Below are positions 23,985 through 33,061 of a stretch of DNA of 64,000 nucleotides, one piece after another. The stretch covers positions 1,080,829 through 1,144,828 of the forward strand of contig NZ_CP023277.1 in NCBI RefSeq assembly GCF_003065385.1, read 5' to 3'. This DNA comes from Polynucleobacter acidiphobus. Its GTDB lineage: Bacteria > Pseudomonadota > Gammaproteobacteria > Burkholderiales > Burkholderiaceae. The stretch's first letter is position 1, and every line of letters begins with the position of its first letter. Both the position numbers and the translations under genes were made by a program. The notes beneath the pieces were generated by a model. It had not been told where the DNA came from. It searched no databases and worked only from the letters and a program-made list of their open reading frames with translations.

Positions 23985-25223
23985 TTAATTCAACCAGCGT
24001 TTTCGATAAGAACCATCTGCATCATATTGCGCAATTTGTTTGGCGACATTAAACGCTCTGCCGCCCCGTGGATCAGTGCCATGACCCGCCACATACAACC
24101 AGTTACCTTGATTACTGTAAACATCATAGTCAATTAGGCAGGACTCAAACCAAGCTGCGCCCGCTTGCCAGTTGCCGTTCATGGCATAGACCCAGTGACT
24201 TGCCACAATTTGGCGCATGCGATTCGATAGAAAACCGGTCGCAGCCAGCTCCCGCATACCCGCATCGATGAGATCAATACCGGTAGTACCAGTAGACCAC
24301 TGATGAAAGGATTCGGGGTTAAAGGTGTTGGGTGTTCGCTGGCTCAATCCCATAGGTCTAAACAAGCGTTTACCGTATTTCAGCATCAGAAAGCGAAAGT
24401 AGTCACGCCAGAGAAGTTCAAACCAAAGCCAATAAGTGCCACCATTAGCCCCGTATTGTTCTTCATATTGATGAATCCGCTTTGCAATGGTGCGCGCGGA
24501 GATCGATCCGACTGCTAACCAGGGTGAGAACTTACTCGATGCGTCAAATTGACTTAAGGCATTCCGGGTCTTTTTATAACTGTCGGGCAAGCGTCGCTCA
24601 CAGTATTGTTCGAGATGCCTAAGGGCATGGGACTCACCACCATTCACAAAGAGTGTGATGGCACTCTCCTGAATCGGATCCTGCTGAGGTACCTTGGTTG
24701 GAAGTGGCGGAATTGCTTTAGGCATGGCCAGTGGCTTGGCAAACTTCAGGCGACGCTTTTCAACCCACTGTCGAAAGTTAGTGAAGACATCCGGTAGCTC
24801 ACCAATATCCATACCCAGGGTTTGAGGATCGAGCATCGTCGATTGCCATTGGGTGTGTATATTTAGTCCTGCTCTTTGTAATTCCAAAACATCCTGCTCT
24901 TCTTCAGGGGCGGCAATCGCTTCGCAATAAAGTGCATCGGCACCAATCTCTTTGTAAAGCGCTGGCAAGACATGGCTTGGCTTACCCTCGAGAACAAGTA
25001 GCGTTGATCCCTTCTCTTCTAGTGAGTTTCTTAAGTCACGAAGATTCTGGTGCAGCCATGCAGAGCGTTGCTTACTTGCTCGCTCAAAGCACCATGGTGT
25101 TTGCTCTTGCAGGGGAAGTACAAAAACCGGTAAGAGACTCTCTGAGTGTTGGCAGGCGTTTACAAATTGAGGGTTATCAAGAAGACGCAGGTCTGCTCTA
25201 AACCAATAGATTGAACAGCCCAC
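23985..25223 (-). CDS. Cry-DASH cryptochrome/photolyase
   Basis: Flavoprotein of 412 residues. The N-terminal antenna domain begins SIYWFRADLRLLDNPQF, and the C-terminal FAD domain carries DAGMRELAATGFLSNRMRQ, YDVYSNQGNWLYVAGHGTDPRGGR and FNVAKQ, which together mark the DASH class. DASH proteins repair cyclobutane dimers in single-stranded DNA and may act as light sensors. The start codon is a GTG with a weak ribosome binding site. It is the first gene of an operon with the renalase-like flavoprotein, and is close to a second photolyase-type gene. Confidence 0.93.
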   Translation of the reverse strand: MGCSIYWFRADLRLLDNPQFVNACQHSESLLPVFVLPLQEQTPWCFERASKQRSAWLHQNLRDLRNSLEEKGSTLLVLEGKPSHVLPALYKEIGADALYCEAIAAPEEEQDVLELQRAGLNIHTQWQSTMLDPQTLGMDIGELPDVFTNFRQWVEKRRLKFAKPLAMPKAIPPLPTKVPQQDPIQESAITLFVNGGESHALRHLEQYCERRLPDSYKKTRNALSQFDASSKFSPWLAVGSISARTIAKRIHQYEEQYGANGGTYWLWFELLWRDYFRFLMLKYGKRLFRPMGLSQRTPNTFNPESFHQWSTGTTGIDLIDAGMRELAATGFLSNRMRQIVASHWVYAMNGNWQAGAAWFESCLIDYDVYSNQGNWLYVAGHGTDPRGGRAFNVAKQIAQYDADGSYRKRWLN

Positions 25224-25234
25224 AGTGAGATACT

Positions 25235-25576
25235 TTAGGTTGACTGCAACTTAGCGTTCGGATCCACCATGCACTGTTTTTGAGCATTACGCTCAATCAC
25301 CTTGAGCCACTCCGGCTTAGATTGATTCGTTAGTGAATTAAGCTCACTTAATTGTTGGTCACTGGCTAAATTACGGACTACCCGCGCCACACAGGTACAG
25401 TAGTTACTAAAATCACTGGCCTCAAGACTTCTGTTCTTGACGTTTTGATGATTACGCAATTGCTGATTAATGCAATTTTTAGCAATCGGGTCGCTGCTAA
25501 CCGTGGCGATGGTTGGGCTAGACGTTACAAGCAACAAGCTACTCAATACAGTGGTGAGGGTTGGGATAGATTTCAT
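25235..25576 (-). CDS. hypothetical small exported cysteine-bearing protein
   Basis: Protein of 113 residues with a signal peptide and a helical mature region containing four cysteines (NCINQ, YCTC, QCMVD). I do not recognise a family. The spacing is compatible with two disulfides in the periplasm. It lies on the minus strand between two photolyase-type genes, ending eleven bases before Cry-DASH, so it may share that transcript. A fuller function is not apparent. Confidence 0.65.
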   Translation of the reverse strand: MKSIPTLTTVLSSLLLVTSSPTIATVSSDPIAKNCINQQLRNHQNVKNRSLEASDFSNYCTCVARVVRNLASDQQLSELNSLTNQSKPEWLKVIERNAQKQCMVDPNAKLQST

Positions 25577-25676
25577 GGGTGGCTTTCAAAAAGATGAATT
25601 CAGCATACCAAAATCCACTTATTTATGCAGGGTGTCGATCACCCTCACTCATAGCCGTGCTATTTCGAGCTACTGA

Positions 25677-27191
25677 TTAAAAGTCAAAGCCCAGTTGCGC
25701 CTTTGTTGGAGAACTCTTAGCCCTGGTGCGATGCATCGTTTTGCGAGAGCCGTGCTTTTCTAGAACTGCCTGTTTGGCGATTCGGACCTCGGCCTGCTGG
25801 CGCCGCTCATAGAGGCGGGACTTAGCCTCTTTGGTGGCAATTACCAAATCCACAATCGGTAGCGGAATCTCAAAGCCCACCCGAATGCCAAGTTGCTTTT
25901 GCAAAGCTTGGGGCATGTTCCAGGGCTCAAAGAGGTAGGTATCAGGCACTTTGCGCATCGCTGGTAACCAGGTACGCACAAACTCGCCAGTAGGATCATG
26001 ATCCATGGCTTGCTTAATCGGGTTATAGACCCGGGTGGTATTGATACCCGTGGTACCCGATTGCATTTGCAATTGGCTCCAATGAATCCCCGGTTCGTAA
26101 TCCAAAAACTGGGTAGCCAACCATTCGCCTACGGGGCGCCAATGCAACCATAGGGGGTAAGCAGCGACCGAAACCAGCATCGCACGCATCCGAAAGTTGA
26201 GCCAGCCGGTCTCGCGTAGCATCACCACACATGCATCAACCATGGGCCAACCAGTTCGTGCTGCCTTCAATGCCTCAAAGCGCTCGTGATGAAAGTCATT
26301 CTCACGCAAGCCGTCGTAGCCGCGATGCATATTACGCCACTCAATCTCGGGTTCGCTCTCAAGCTTTTGAATAAAATGGCAGTGCCAATACAATCGGCTC
26401 AGAAATGCCCGTAAACCCGCCTTTTGCCTTGCCGAAATCCCCTCTTTAGTAATTTGTGCGCGGGTGCGACTCACCACCTCACGCATACTCAGGCAGCCAT
26501 AGGCAAGATAGGTCGAGATCCGGGAGCATGCTTGCGGAGAAGTTAGAGGCGATGAGATGCCACCCCGATAGCCTTGACTGCGATGCGTCAAAAAATCATC
26601 CAAGGTCTTGAGCGCAAGACTACGCCCGCCTCGCTGACGCTGGGGTGGATCGTGCTGAAGATGTGCTGGAGGTTGAATATCTGGTAACGGCGCAATGGAG
26701 TCACTCCAGAATAAAAGTGTTGGAACTGTTTCTGGCGGGCTAGCCATATGACGCTCCCAAGCCGACTGCCAGGCATTACGACTCTTTAGGCGTCGCACCA
26801 CTCCAAACTGCGGATACTCATGCCACGGAATGTGATGGTCTGCGCACCAACGCGCCACACGTCGATCGCGGTCATATGTCCATTGATTACCGGTCTCCTC
26901 GTGCGAATGAATTGCAGCAAAAGGCTGGGATTGCCACAAGCGGTCTAGAACCTCAAGAATCTCTCCAGTAAATACCTCAAGACCACCACAATGTTTTCGG
27001 AGTTCTACATCGAGGTCCCTCAGTGACTCGGCAATAAACCTAAAATGGCCCAAGGCTATATCGGCTTGCTGCCAGAGAACTGGCTCAATGATGTAAACAC
27101 AGCGTATCGGTCCGCGTTTTGCAGCATGCGCTAAGGCGGCATGATCTTCCCAACGTAGATCACGCTTAAACCAAACGAGCTCATAACTCAT
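25677..27191 (-). CDS. photolyase/cryptochrome family protein, class I-related
   Basis: Protein of 504 residues. The antenna domain starts ELVWFKRDLRWEDHAAL. The FAD domain has the family blocks TGWPMVDACVVMLRETGWLNFRMRAM, of which WPMVDA and LNFRMR are diagnostic, and RVYNPIKQ-x-DPTGEFVRTWLP. In typical CPD photolyases a D-x-D-x-A-x-N-x-G stretch contacts the flavin; here it reads YEPGIHWSQ, which lacks the usual asparagine, so repair activity or photochemistry could differ. A basic C-terminal tail of about 60 residues (many K and R, ending LGFDF) is added. DNA repair is likely but not certain. Confidence 0.87.
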   Translation of the reverse strand: MSYELVWFKRDLRWEDHAALAHAAKRGPIRCVYIIEPVLWQQADIALGHFRFIAESLRDLDVELRKHCGGLEVFTGEILEVLDRLWQSQPFAAIHSHEETGNQWTYDRDRRVARWCADHHIPWHEYPQFGVVRRLKSRNAWQSAWERHMASPPETVPTLLFWSDSIAPLPDIQPPAHLQHDPPQRQRGGRSLALKTLDDFLTHRSQGYRGGISSPLTSPQACSRISTYLAYGCLSMREVVSRTRAQITKEGISARQKAGLRAFLSRLYWHCHFIQKLESEPEIEWRNMHRGYDGLRENDFHHERFEALKAARTGWPMVDACVVMLRETGWLNFRMRAMLVSVAAYPLWLHWRPVGEWLATQFLDYEPGIHWSQLQMQSGTTGINTTRVYNPIKQAMDHDPTGEFVRTWLPAMRKVPDTYLFEPWNMPQALQKQLGIRVGFEIPLPIVDLVIATKEAKSRLYERRQQAEVRIAKQAVLEKHGSRKTMHRTRAKSSPTKAQLGFDF

Positions 27192-27270
27192 GACAAATCA
27201 CTCTTATAAATAGAGTGATAACGATAGCATCGAAGTAAAAATTGCGTTGGGATCGAATGAACTTAAGCTA

Positions 27271-27301
27271 GGACTCTCGGTATCAAACTGCCGAGGAGTC
27301 C
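27271..27301. terminator. hairpin between APC permease and photolyase genes
   Basis: Imperfect stem GGACTCTCGG / CCGAGGAGTCC with one bulged base and a ten-base loop, at the end of the permease gene. A weak A/T tract follows only on the plus strand, so it is a probable rather than certain terminator. Confidence 0.5.
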
Positions 27302-27303
27302 CT

Positions 27304-28689
27304 TTAATTTGATACCGAACGTCGATGATTACGAATTCGGTTTAGGTATAAAGGGATAAACCCAAGGGCAAGACCACCTAAGCCAATGAGATTAGTCAGA
27401 AAATCAAAAGTTTGGGCACTGTAGATCGCAATAAAGACCATGAATAATGCTGATAGAAATGGCCAAATAACATAGCCAATTGCATGACTTGGCCCATTGG
27501 ATAATTGAGAGCGGTAGTACCAAGCACATGCAAAACCCGCAAGACTCATATAGAAACAAATTTGAAATCCAATCGCCATGATGGAGCTTGAGAGGATCGA
27601 TTTCACGGTCGGCATATACGATGAAGTAAATAACAGCAAAAGTCCTAAAACCCAGATTGCCAGGGTTGCAATCCATGGCGTTTGCCACTTTGGATGAATT
27701 TTTGAATAGGACGGATGCATCATGCCATCCCGAGACATCGAGAATAAACTCCGACTAAATTGCAGAATTTGGGTTTCGATTGTTCCAACTGTACTCAAAA
27801 TCGTACAAAAGACAGCAAGATAGTTCCATGGTTCCGGAAATAGCTTGCTTGCAACTGCGAATAAGACATTAGTATTGGCACTTGAAATCTCATCATCCGT
27901 CAATACAATCAGGACAACTACCATCATGATCGAGAAAAAGAGAATCATGTTGATCACAGACCAAAAGGCACCGGTACTTGCCGCACCAGATGCATGACCC
28001 TGACTCGATTTACTCTCCTCACTTAGGTTCATCGTGACATCCCATCCCCAGAAGAAGAAAATTGCGATTAAAGCGCCTGTCGCGAATAGTCCTGGAGAGA
28101 ATGACAATGGCGAAATCCACTGCAACGTTGGTATGCGCACCGGGGCATCCCAGTATTGAATAAATGCGCCAACAATAATGGCTATCAAAATAGTTGCCTC
28201 AATGATTGTGAAGCTAATTTGTACATAGCTGGAGTGCTTGATTCCCCTAGCCACCAGAATTGTAATTAGTGTCAGCCAAATCGCTGCAACAGCTGCAATG
28301 GCATGGGTATTCTCAACATAGCTTGGCGCAATTAATAACAGTGTGGAGCTAGCGGCTGGAATCGTTGCCGACACCATAAAGCATACCGAAGCCACCAAAA
28401 GACCCCAACCAGTAAAAAATCCCCAATTGGGTCCAAATACGTGGCCCACCCATGCATAAGCAGCGCCCGCATTAGCAGTAATTTTGCTTAGGTTCATGAA
28501 GGCTAGGACAATCCCAAACATAATGAGCCCGCAAAATAGCACGCTGCCAACCGAAAGCTCGCCTACCGAAGAAACAATCGCTGCAGTGGTTACCGCCACA
28601 CTAAATGCGGGGGCAGTTCCTGCAATACCCATGATGATGGATTCAGAACTACCTAGGGTGTTTTTAGATAGTTCGTCGGGTACAGACAT
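27304..28689 (-). CDS. APC-family amino-acid permease
   Basis: Transporter of about 461 residues with twelve hydrophobic segments. The first helix GIAGTAPAFSVAVT and the SKITANAGAAYAWVGHVFGPNWGFFTGW block fit the amino acid-polyamine-organocation superfamily. It imports or exchanges amino acids or amines. The ATG at 28689 is preferred to a TTG two codons earlier. It lies upstream, in its transcription sense, of the photolyase and downstream of an EF-hand/amidohydrolase pair, all on the minus strand. A 119-base gap separates it from the EF-hand gene. Substrate is unknown. Confidence 0.86.
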   Translation of the reverse strand: MSVPDELSKNTLGSSESIIMGIAGTAPAFSVAVTTAAIVSSVGELSVGSVLFCGLIMFGIVLAFMNLSKITANAGAAYAWVGHVFGPNWGFFTGWGLLVASVCFMVSATIPAASSTLLLIAPSYVENTHAIAAVAAIWLTLITILVARGIKHSSYVQISFTIIEATILIAIIVGAFIQYWDAPVRIPTLQWISPLSFSPGLFATGALIAIFFFWGWDVTMNLSEESKSSQGHASGAASTGAFWSVINMILFFSIMMVVVLIVLTDDEISSANTNVLFAVASKLFPEPWNYLAVFCTILSTVGTIETQILQFSRSLFSMSRDGMMHPSYSKIHPKWQTPWIATLAIWVLGLLLLFTSSYMPTVKSILSSSIMAIGFQICFYMSLAGFACAWYYRSQLSNGPSHAIGYVIWPFLSALFMVFIAIYSAQTFDFLTNLIGLGGLALGFIPLYLNRIRNHRRSVSN

Positions 28690-28808
28690 GCTCAACTTTC
28701 AAGGCTTGATGAAAAGCCAATATTGTAGAGCTGCCTATCAGGTCGCCTCCGTTAGCTGGCTAATTGCACTGAAGAATCAAAAAAGATGTTGGCTAATCGC
28801 CCAAAAAA

Positions 28809-29054
28809 TTAACGATCAGCCATTGCCATAATTTCTGCGGCGGTTACATAGCCCTTCTTCTGGGTATCAATGCGCTGGAAGTTGGCTGCAACTCTTGGCA
28901 TTCCAGCTTTTGCTTCCTCTAAGGTCAACTTGCCATCCTTATTTTTATCGGCAGCTGCAAAGCGCTCATCAATCTCGCGATCAGTTCTTGATTCTTGAGC
29001 GAATGTCGTACCAAGGGCTGCAAGCATAATTAAAGAGAATGCGGCTTTCTTCAT
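28809..29054 (-). CDS. small exported EF-hand protein
   Basis: Exported protein of 81 residues: a signal peptide (MKKAAFSLIMLAALGTTFAQ) followed by two EF-hand loops. The first, DKNKDGKLTLEE, has a full set of calcium ligands. The second, DTQKKGYVTAAE, is canonical at the first position but weaker at positions 3 and 5. Calcium binding in the periplasm is likely for the first loop. The ATG at 29054 has AAGGA about eight bases upstream. It begins 20 bases after the amidohydrolase stop and probably shares that transcript, a pairing I cannot explain from known pathways. Confidence 0.83.
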   Translation of the reverse strand: MKKAAFSLIMLAALGTTFAQESRTDREIDERFAAADKNKDGKLTLEEAKAGMPRVAANFQRIDTQKKGYVTAAEIMAMADR

Positions 29055-29073
29055 GAACACGATCCTTATGTGA

Positions 29074-30780
29074 TTACTTCAAACTGACCTGCTTGCCATC
29101 GATCCAGGTCGACATGACCTTAATATTACGAATCTCTTCAGGCTTGGTTTTACGTGGGTTCTTTTCTAGGATCACTAAATCGGCCTGCTTTCCAACCTCT
29201 AAGCTACCAACCAATTGGTCGGCAAAGATCTGATAAGCCGCATCAATCGTAATCGCCCGAATGGCATCATCGACTGAGATTGCTTGATCTGGGCCTAAAG
29301 CTTTGCTGGGAGGTAACTGCCACATCCGGGTGACCGACTCAGTAATGTAGTTCAGTGGGCCAACATTAGAGACTGGGGTGTCGCTGTGTAAGGTGAACTT
29401 ACCACCAGCACGCTTAATCTCCCCAGCGGGGTCAATCCGCTTGGCGCGATCTGCGCCAATAATCTGATTGTAAAAAGCCGAGCCCCAATAATCGACGTGG
29501 CCAATCGTAAAGCTAGGAATCACGCCCAATTTCACGGTTTGTTGCACTTGTGCTGGATGATTCACTGTGAAGTGCTCAATCCGCAGGCGTCGATCTTGCG
29601 GCTTGGAGTTCCCGGCCAAGAGCTTGGTGTAACTTTTTAAGGTTTGATCAATTGCCTTATCACCATTGGAATGGGTGGAGATCTGCCAACCTTGATCAAA
29701 GTATGACTTCATCGATTGATAAATCTCGTCATCTTTGTAATTGAGCGCACCACTCCAAGAACTTCCCTTGGGATAGGTATAGGGCTCGCGCAGCGCGGCG
29801 GTTAAGCCTTGGGTTGAGCCGTCGGAGATGTATTTAATCCCAATGAATCGCAAGCGATCATCGCCCTCATTTGACTTAATGGTTTTATAACCTGGGGGCA
29901 TCGCCTCACTAAATAGATAACCACGAACCCGAATCGGAGAAAGATTTTTAGCAAAGAGGCCTTTATAAATAGCGATTTCTTTATCAACCCCAAAATTACC
30001 ACCCACACTCATCTCTGAGGCAGTGGTCACGCCAACCGATGCCATTTTGCGCATGGTCCCTAAGATAGCGCCGATCAACTCTGCCTCGGTGGGATTGGGC
30101 ATTTTGGCCATGAATGGCAAATACGATGGTGGCTCCACTAACTTACCGGTTAACTTGCCATTAGCATCTTTCACATAAATACCGCCACCCTTTGGGTTTG
30201 GGGTTTTATCAGTTACGCCAGCAAGCTCAAAGGCCTTGCGGTTTACGTAGCCAATATGTCCAGATTGATTGACGATGAAAATCGGTACATCTTTCGATAC
30301 CTTGTCAAGGTCATCGGCATTGAGTTCCGCCATAAAGGGTGAGGTGCGTGATGGATCCACACCAAAGCCAAATAACCAGCCGCCCTTGGGTACATTCTTC
30401 AGATGCGCTTTCATTTTGGCGATCAAGGTCTCTTTGGTATCGTAAGGCAAATTAAAGTTACTCAGATTCAGTCCGAGACCCTCAAATACCGAGGTGATCA
30501 TGATATGCACGTGAGGTTCCACAAATCCGGGCATTAAGGTTTGACCCTTGAGATCCACCAACTGCGTCGTTTTAGATTGCCAATCTTTCGTGACCGCATC
30601 TTTGTTGCCCACCGCCACAATCTTTCCACCCTGAACTGCCAAGGCCTGGACCTCATCGTTTTTCTGGTTAACGGTCACAATTGGGCCACCATAAAAAATG
30701 GTGTCGGCATTGCCTTTGGCAAAGGTTAAAGAGGCTGAGCTTAATAGAACAATGGTGAGTATTTTTTTAATCAAGGTCAT
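29074..30780 (-). CDS. exported YtcJ-type amidohydrolase
   Basis: Exported enzyme of 568 residues with a signal peptide (ending LTFAKG). It is an amidohydrolase-3 (YtcJ) family protein with a composite domain first (IVTVNQKNDEVQALAV) and then the barrel. Metal ligands are intact: HVH (H90, H92) in EPHVH, HSNGD, the IEHF histidine and LHSDTP. These hydrolyse amide bonds in varied compounds; the substrate is unknown. AGGAAG precedes the ATG. It heads a pair with the EF-hand gene and is one of five paralogues between 29 and 60 kb. Export to the periplasm is notable, since many YtcJ enzymes are cytoplasmic. Confidence 0.88.
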   Translation of the reverse strand: MTLIKKILTIVLLSSASLTFAKGNADTIFYGGPIVTVNQKNDEVQALAVQGGKIVAVGNKDAVTKDWQSKTTQLVDLKGQTLMPGFVEPHVHIMITSVFEGLGLNLSNFNLPYDTKETLIAKMKAHLKNVPKGGWLFGFGVDPSRTSPFMAELNADDLDKVSKDVPIFIVNQSGHIGYVNRKAFELAGVTDKTPNPKGGGIYVKDANGKLTGKLVEPPSYLPFMAKMPNPTEAELIGAILGTMRKMASVGVTTASEMSVGGNFGVDKEIAIYKGLFAKNLSPIRVRGYLFSEAMPPGYKTIKSNEGDDRLRFIGIKYISDGSTQGLTAALREPYTYPKGSSWSGALNYKDDEIYQSMKSYFDQGWQISTHSNGDKAIDQTLKSYTKLLAGNSKPQDRRLRIEHFTVNHPAQVQQTVKLGVIPSFTIGHVDYWGSAFYNQIIGADRAKRIDPAGEIKRAGGKFTLHSDTPVSNVGPLNYITESVTRMWQLPPSKALGPDQAISVDDAIRAITIDAAYQIFADQLVGSLEVGKQADLVILEKNPRKTKPEEIRNIKVMSTWIDGKQVSLK

Positions 30781-30891
30781 TGGATCTTCCTGTAATAATT
30801 TTTTCAGAACTACTTACGCAGTTTGATATACGATATTTTTATAGTATTACAAGTTTATTTAAACTAGTAAAAATACCGATCGCCATTAGAC

Positions 30892-31737
30892 CTAGACGCT
30901 TTTGGAATCCGCCCAAACTACGCTTTGGTTTCGGCCTCCCTGCTTAGCCTGGTACATTGCTAAATCAGCTTGCTGAAAATATTTATCTGCTAAGGCAGGA
31001 TGAACTAAATCTAACTCGCTCTCTGGTTTAAAAATAGCGACACCACAGCTAATCGTAATTCGAATTGGCTCATTGTCAATCTGCGCAACAACACAATTCT
31101 GAATCTGAATTCGTAGACGCTCTGCAATCGCTAGAGCCGCATCCTCATGCGTATTAGGCAAAACAACTAAGAACTCCTCCCCCCCAACTCGTCCGAGAAT
31201 ATCAATATTTCGTAATTCTTGCTGACAGGATATAGCTAAATTTTTTAGCACTACATTTCCGACTAAATGCCCATAACGATCATTCACAAACTTGAAATGG
31301 TCAATATCAATCATAATAAGTGCTAGTGGTTGACGATTACGAAAACTTCGACTGATCTCTTGTTGTAAGCGATTAAAAGTTTCCTGACGACGAAATACAC
31401 CGGTCATCGTATCGACCTTTGCATCATGCTCAAAAATGTCACTTTGAATTTCAATGCTGGAAAATGCCCGAATAAGATAATGTATTCCCAGCACGAATAA
31501 GCTAGAAGTTATTAGAGTAATTAAGGCGTCAAGTTGATTTGGATCGCTGTCCCCAATCGCATTGATTAAAAGATTCATTTGACGTAATGCAATCGTAAGA
31601 AAACCCAGCATTAAAAATAAACAAGGTAATCGATATGCGCCTGCGCGACGAAAGAGTTGATAAGACAAATAAAATGCGCTGATTTGAAAAATCAGAGATA
31701 CAGCATACAAACTAATAACAATGAACTCACTCATCAT
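30892..31737 (-). CDS. membrane diguanylate cyclase (GGDEF)
   Basis: Enzyme that makes cyclic di-GMP. Three to four hydrophobic segments (about 3-25, 35-60, 68-90) precede a GGDEF domain whose active motif is GGEEF (185-189). An inhibitory site R176-x2-D179 lies five residues before it, so product feedback is likely. The gene overlaps the upstream HD-GYP gene by eleven bases, linking synthesis and probable breakdown of the signal in a single operon. A polysaccharide synthase lies divergently across a 147-base gap. Confidence 0.93.
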   Translation of the reverse strand: MMSEFIVISLYAVSLIFQISAFYLSYQLFRRAGAYRLPCLFLMLGFLTIALRQMNLLINAIGDSDPNQLDALITLITSSLFVLGIHYLIRAFSSIEIQSDIFEHDAKVDTMTGVFRRQETFNRLQQEISRSFRNRQPLALIMIDIDHFKFVNDRYGHLVGNVVLKNLAISCQQELRNIDILGRVGGEEFLVVLPNTHEDAALAIAERLRIQIQNCVVAQIDNEPIRITISCGVAIFKPESELDLVHPALADKYFQQADLAMYQAKQGGRNQSVVWADSKSV

Positions 31738-32914
31738 CAGCCATCATTAATTGACGAAATGTTGCATCATCCAAAATGGTGCAGGCTGCATTGACAACCT
31801 GAGAATCCAAACCAATTCCTGCATCTGCTTTGATTTGCTCTAAGGCTCGCTCCAAGCCCAACGCGGGTCGATAGGGTCGATGGTAGCTCATCGCTTCAAT
31901 CGTATCGGCTACGGCCAAGATTCTGGCTTCTGGAATGATGGCATCGCCAACAAGCCGATTCGGGTAGCCACTCCCGTCAAGACGCTCATGGTGCTGATAT
32001 ACCGCTTGCGCGATCGGCCAGGTAAATGGAATATCTTTGAGGATGTCGTACCCGGTTTGAGGATGCTCATGAATTAATGCCATTTCAGCATCACTGAGTT
32101 TGGACGGCTTGGTTAATATCTCAGATGGCGTCGCAATTTTTCCCATATCATGCACTAACGCAGCAAGATATAAGCCTTTAATTTTCTCCTCACTCCAGCC
32201 TATCTTTTGGGCTATTGCTTGCGATAGAACAGCAACCCTTTTTTGGTGCCCGGCTGTATAAGGATCACGCCACTCCATGGTTTTAGACATAGCCTCAATC
32301 GTTGCATTCAAGGAATCAACTAATTGCGCATTTAATCGTTCGCGCTTCATGATTTCTTCATCAAGCACGCGTTGCTTTTCAATGGCTCCCAGCCCAAAGC
32401 CGATTTCCTGAGCCAAACTCTTAAATAACTGAACCTCAATTTCACCAAACGCATTCGGCAAATTAGCGTAGACCGTAAGCGCACCAATTGCTTGGGGTTC
32501 GTGGTCCTTAATCGGCACTGCAATGACTGACCGAATACCATATGATTTAGAGTTCTCCCGCCAAGGTAAAAAGCGCGGGTCATTCTCAGAATCTGAAATT
32601 AGGACGGGCGAACTCGTTTGAATGCATTCTCCCGTTGGTCCGCGACCGGCTGATGTATTAGGCGACCATTTAACATCGATATTTCTAGCATAATCAGCTG
32701 CTACGCCGTGCGCACCAATTACCTGAACGGTTTTTAGATCGTCATGAATCGCTAGACCAACCCAGGCCAATATGTAAGGTGGTTGATTAACGATTGCACT
32801 ACAAACACCTTCGATGAGCTCGTCCCGGTTGTGAGAGCGTACCAAGGCAGAGGATGCCGTCGCATGCGCGAGGAGTGCCCAGTTTTGCTTCTGCAGATCA
32901 TTAAGGCTTTCCAA
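31727..32914 (-). CDS. GAF-HD-GYP cyclic-di-GMP phosphodiesterase
   Basis: Protein of 395 residues. A GAF domain spans about 25-180 (GAGRGPTGECIQT style block and IAVPIKD). The HD-GYP domain follows, with the metal pair HD (255-256 in LVHDMGK) and the HHERLDGSGYP signature (308-318), as needed to hydrolyse c-di-GMP. GAF domains sense small ligands or redox state. It overlaps the diguanylate cyclase that follows it. The opposing activities in one operon suggest local control of c-di-GMP, perhaps for the adjacent polysaccharide genes. Confidence 0.92.
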   Translation of the reverse strand: MESLNDLQKQNWALLAHATASSALVRSHNRDELIEGVCSAIVNQPPYILAWVGLAIHDDLKTVQVIGAHGVAADYARNIDVKWSPNTSAGRGPTGECIQTSSPVLISDSENDPRFLPWRENSKSYGIRSVIAVPIKDHEPQAIGALTVYANLPNAFGEIEVQLFKSLAQEIGFGLGAIEKQRVLDEEIMKRERLNAQLVDSLNATIEAMSKTMEWRDPYTAGHQKRVAVLSQAIAQKIGWSEEKIKGLYLAALVHDMGKIATPSEILTKPSKLSDAEMALIHEHPQTGYDILKDIPFTWPIAQAVYQHHERLDGSGYPNRLVGDAIIPEARILAVADTIEAMSYHRPYRPALGLERALEQIKADAGIGLDSQVVNAACTILDDATFRQLMMADDE

Positions 32915-33061
32915 AACTTAGCCGCCTATTCATAGGATTGAAAGTCAATGATACGCTTGAAAGCTTGAGTTTCGATGGATAAGTCAATCAAAATCGCCAT
33001 ACATGCGTAATTCAGTCAAGCTTTGATATCCAGACCCACATCAGTCTGTTACCCTGAATTC

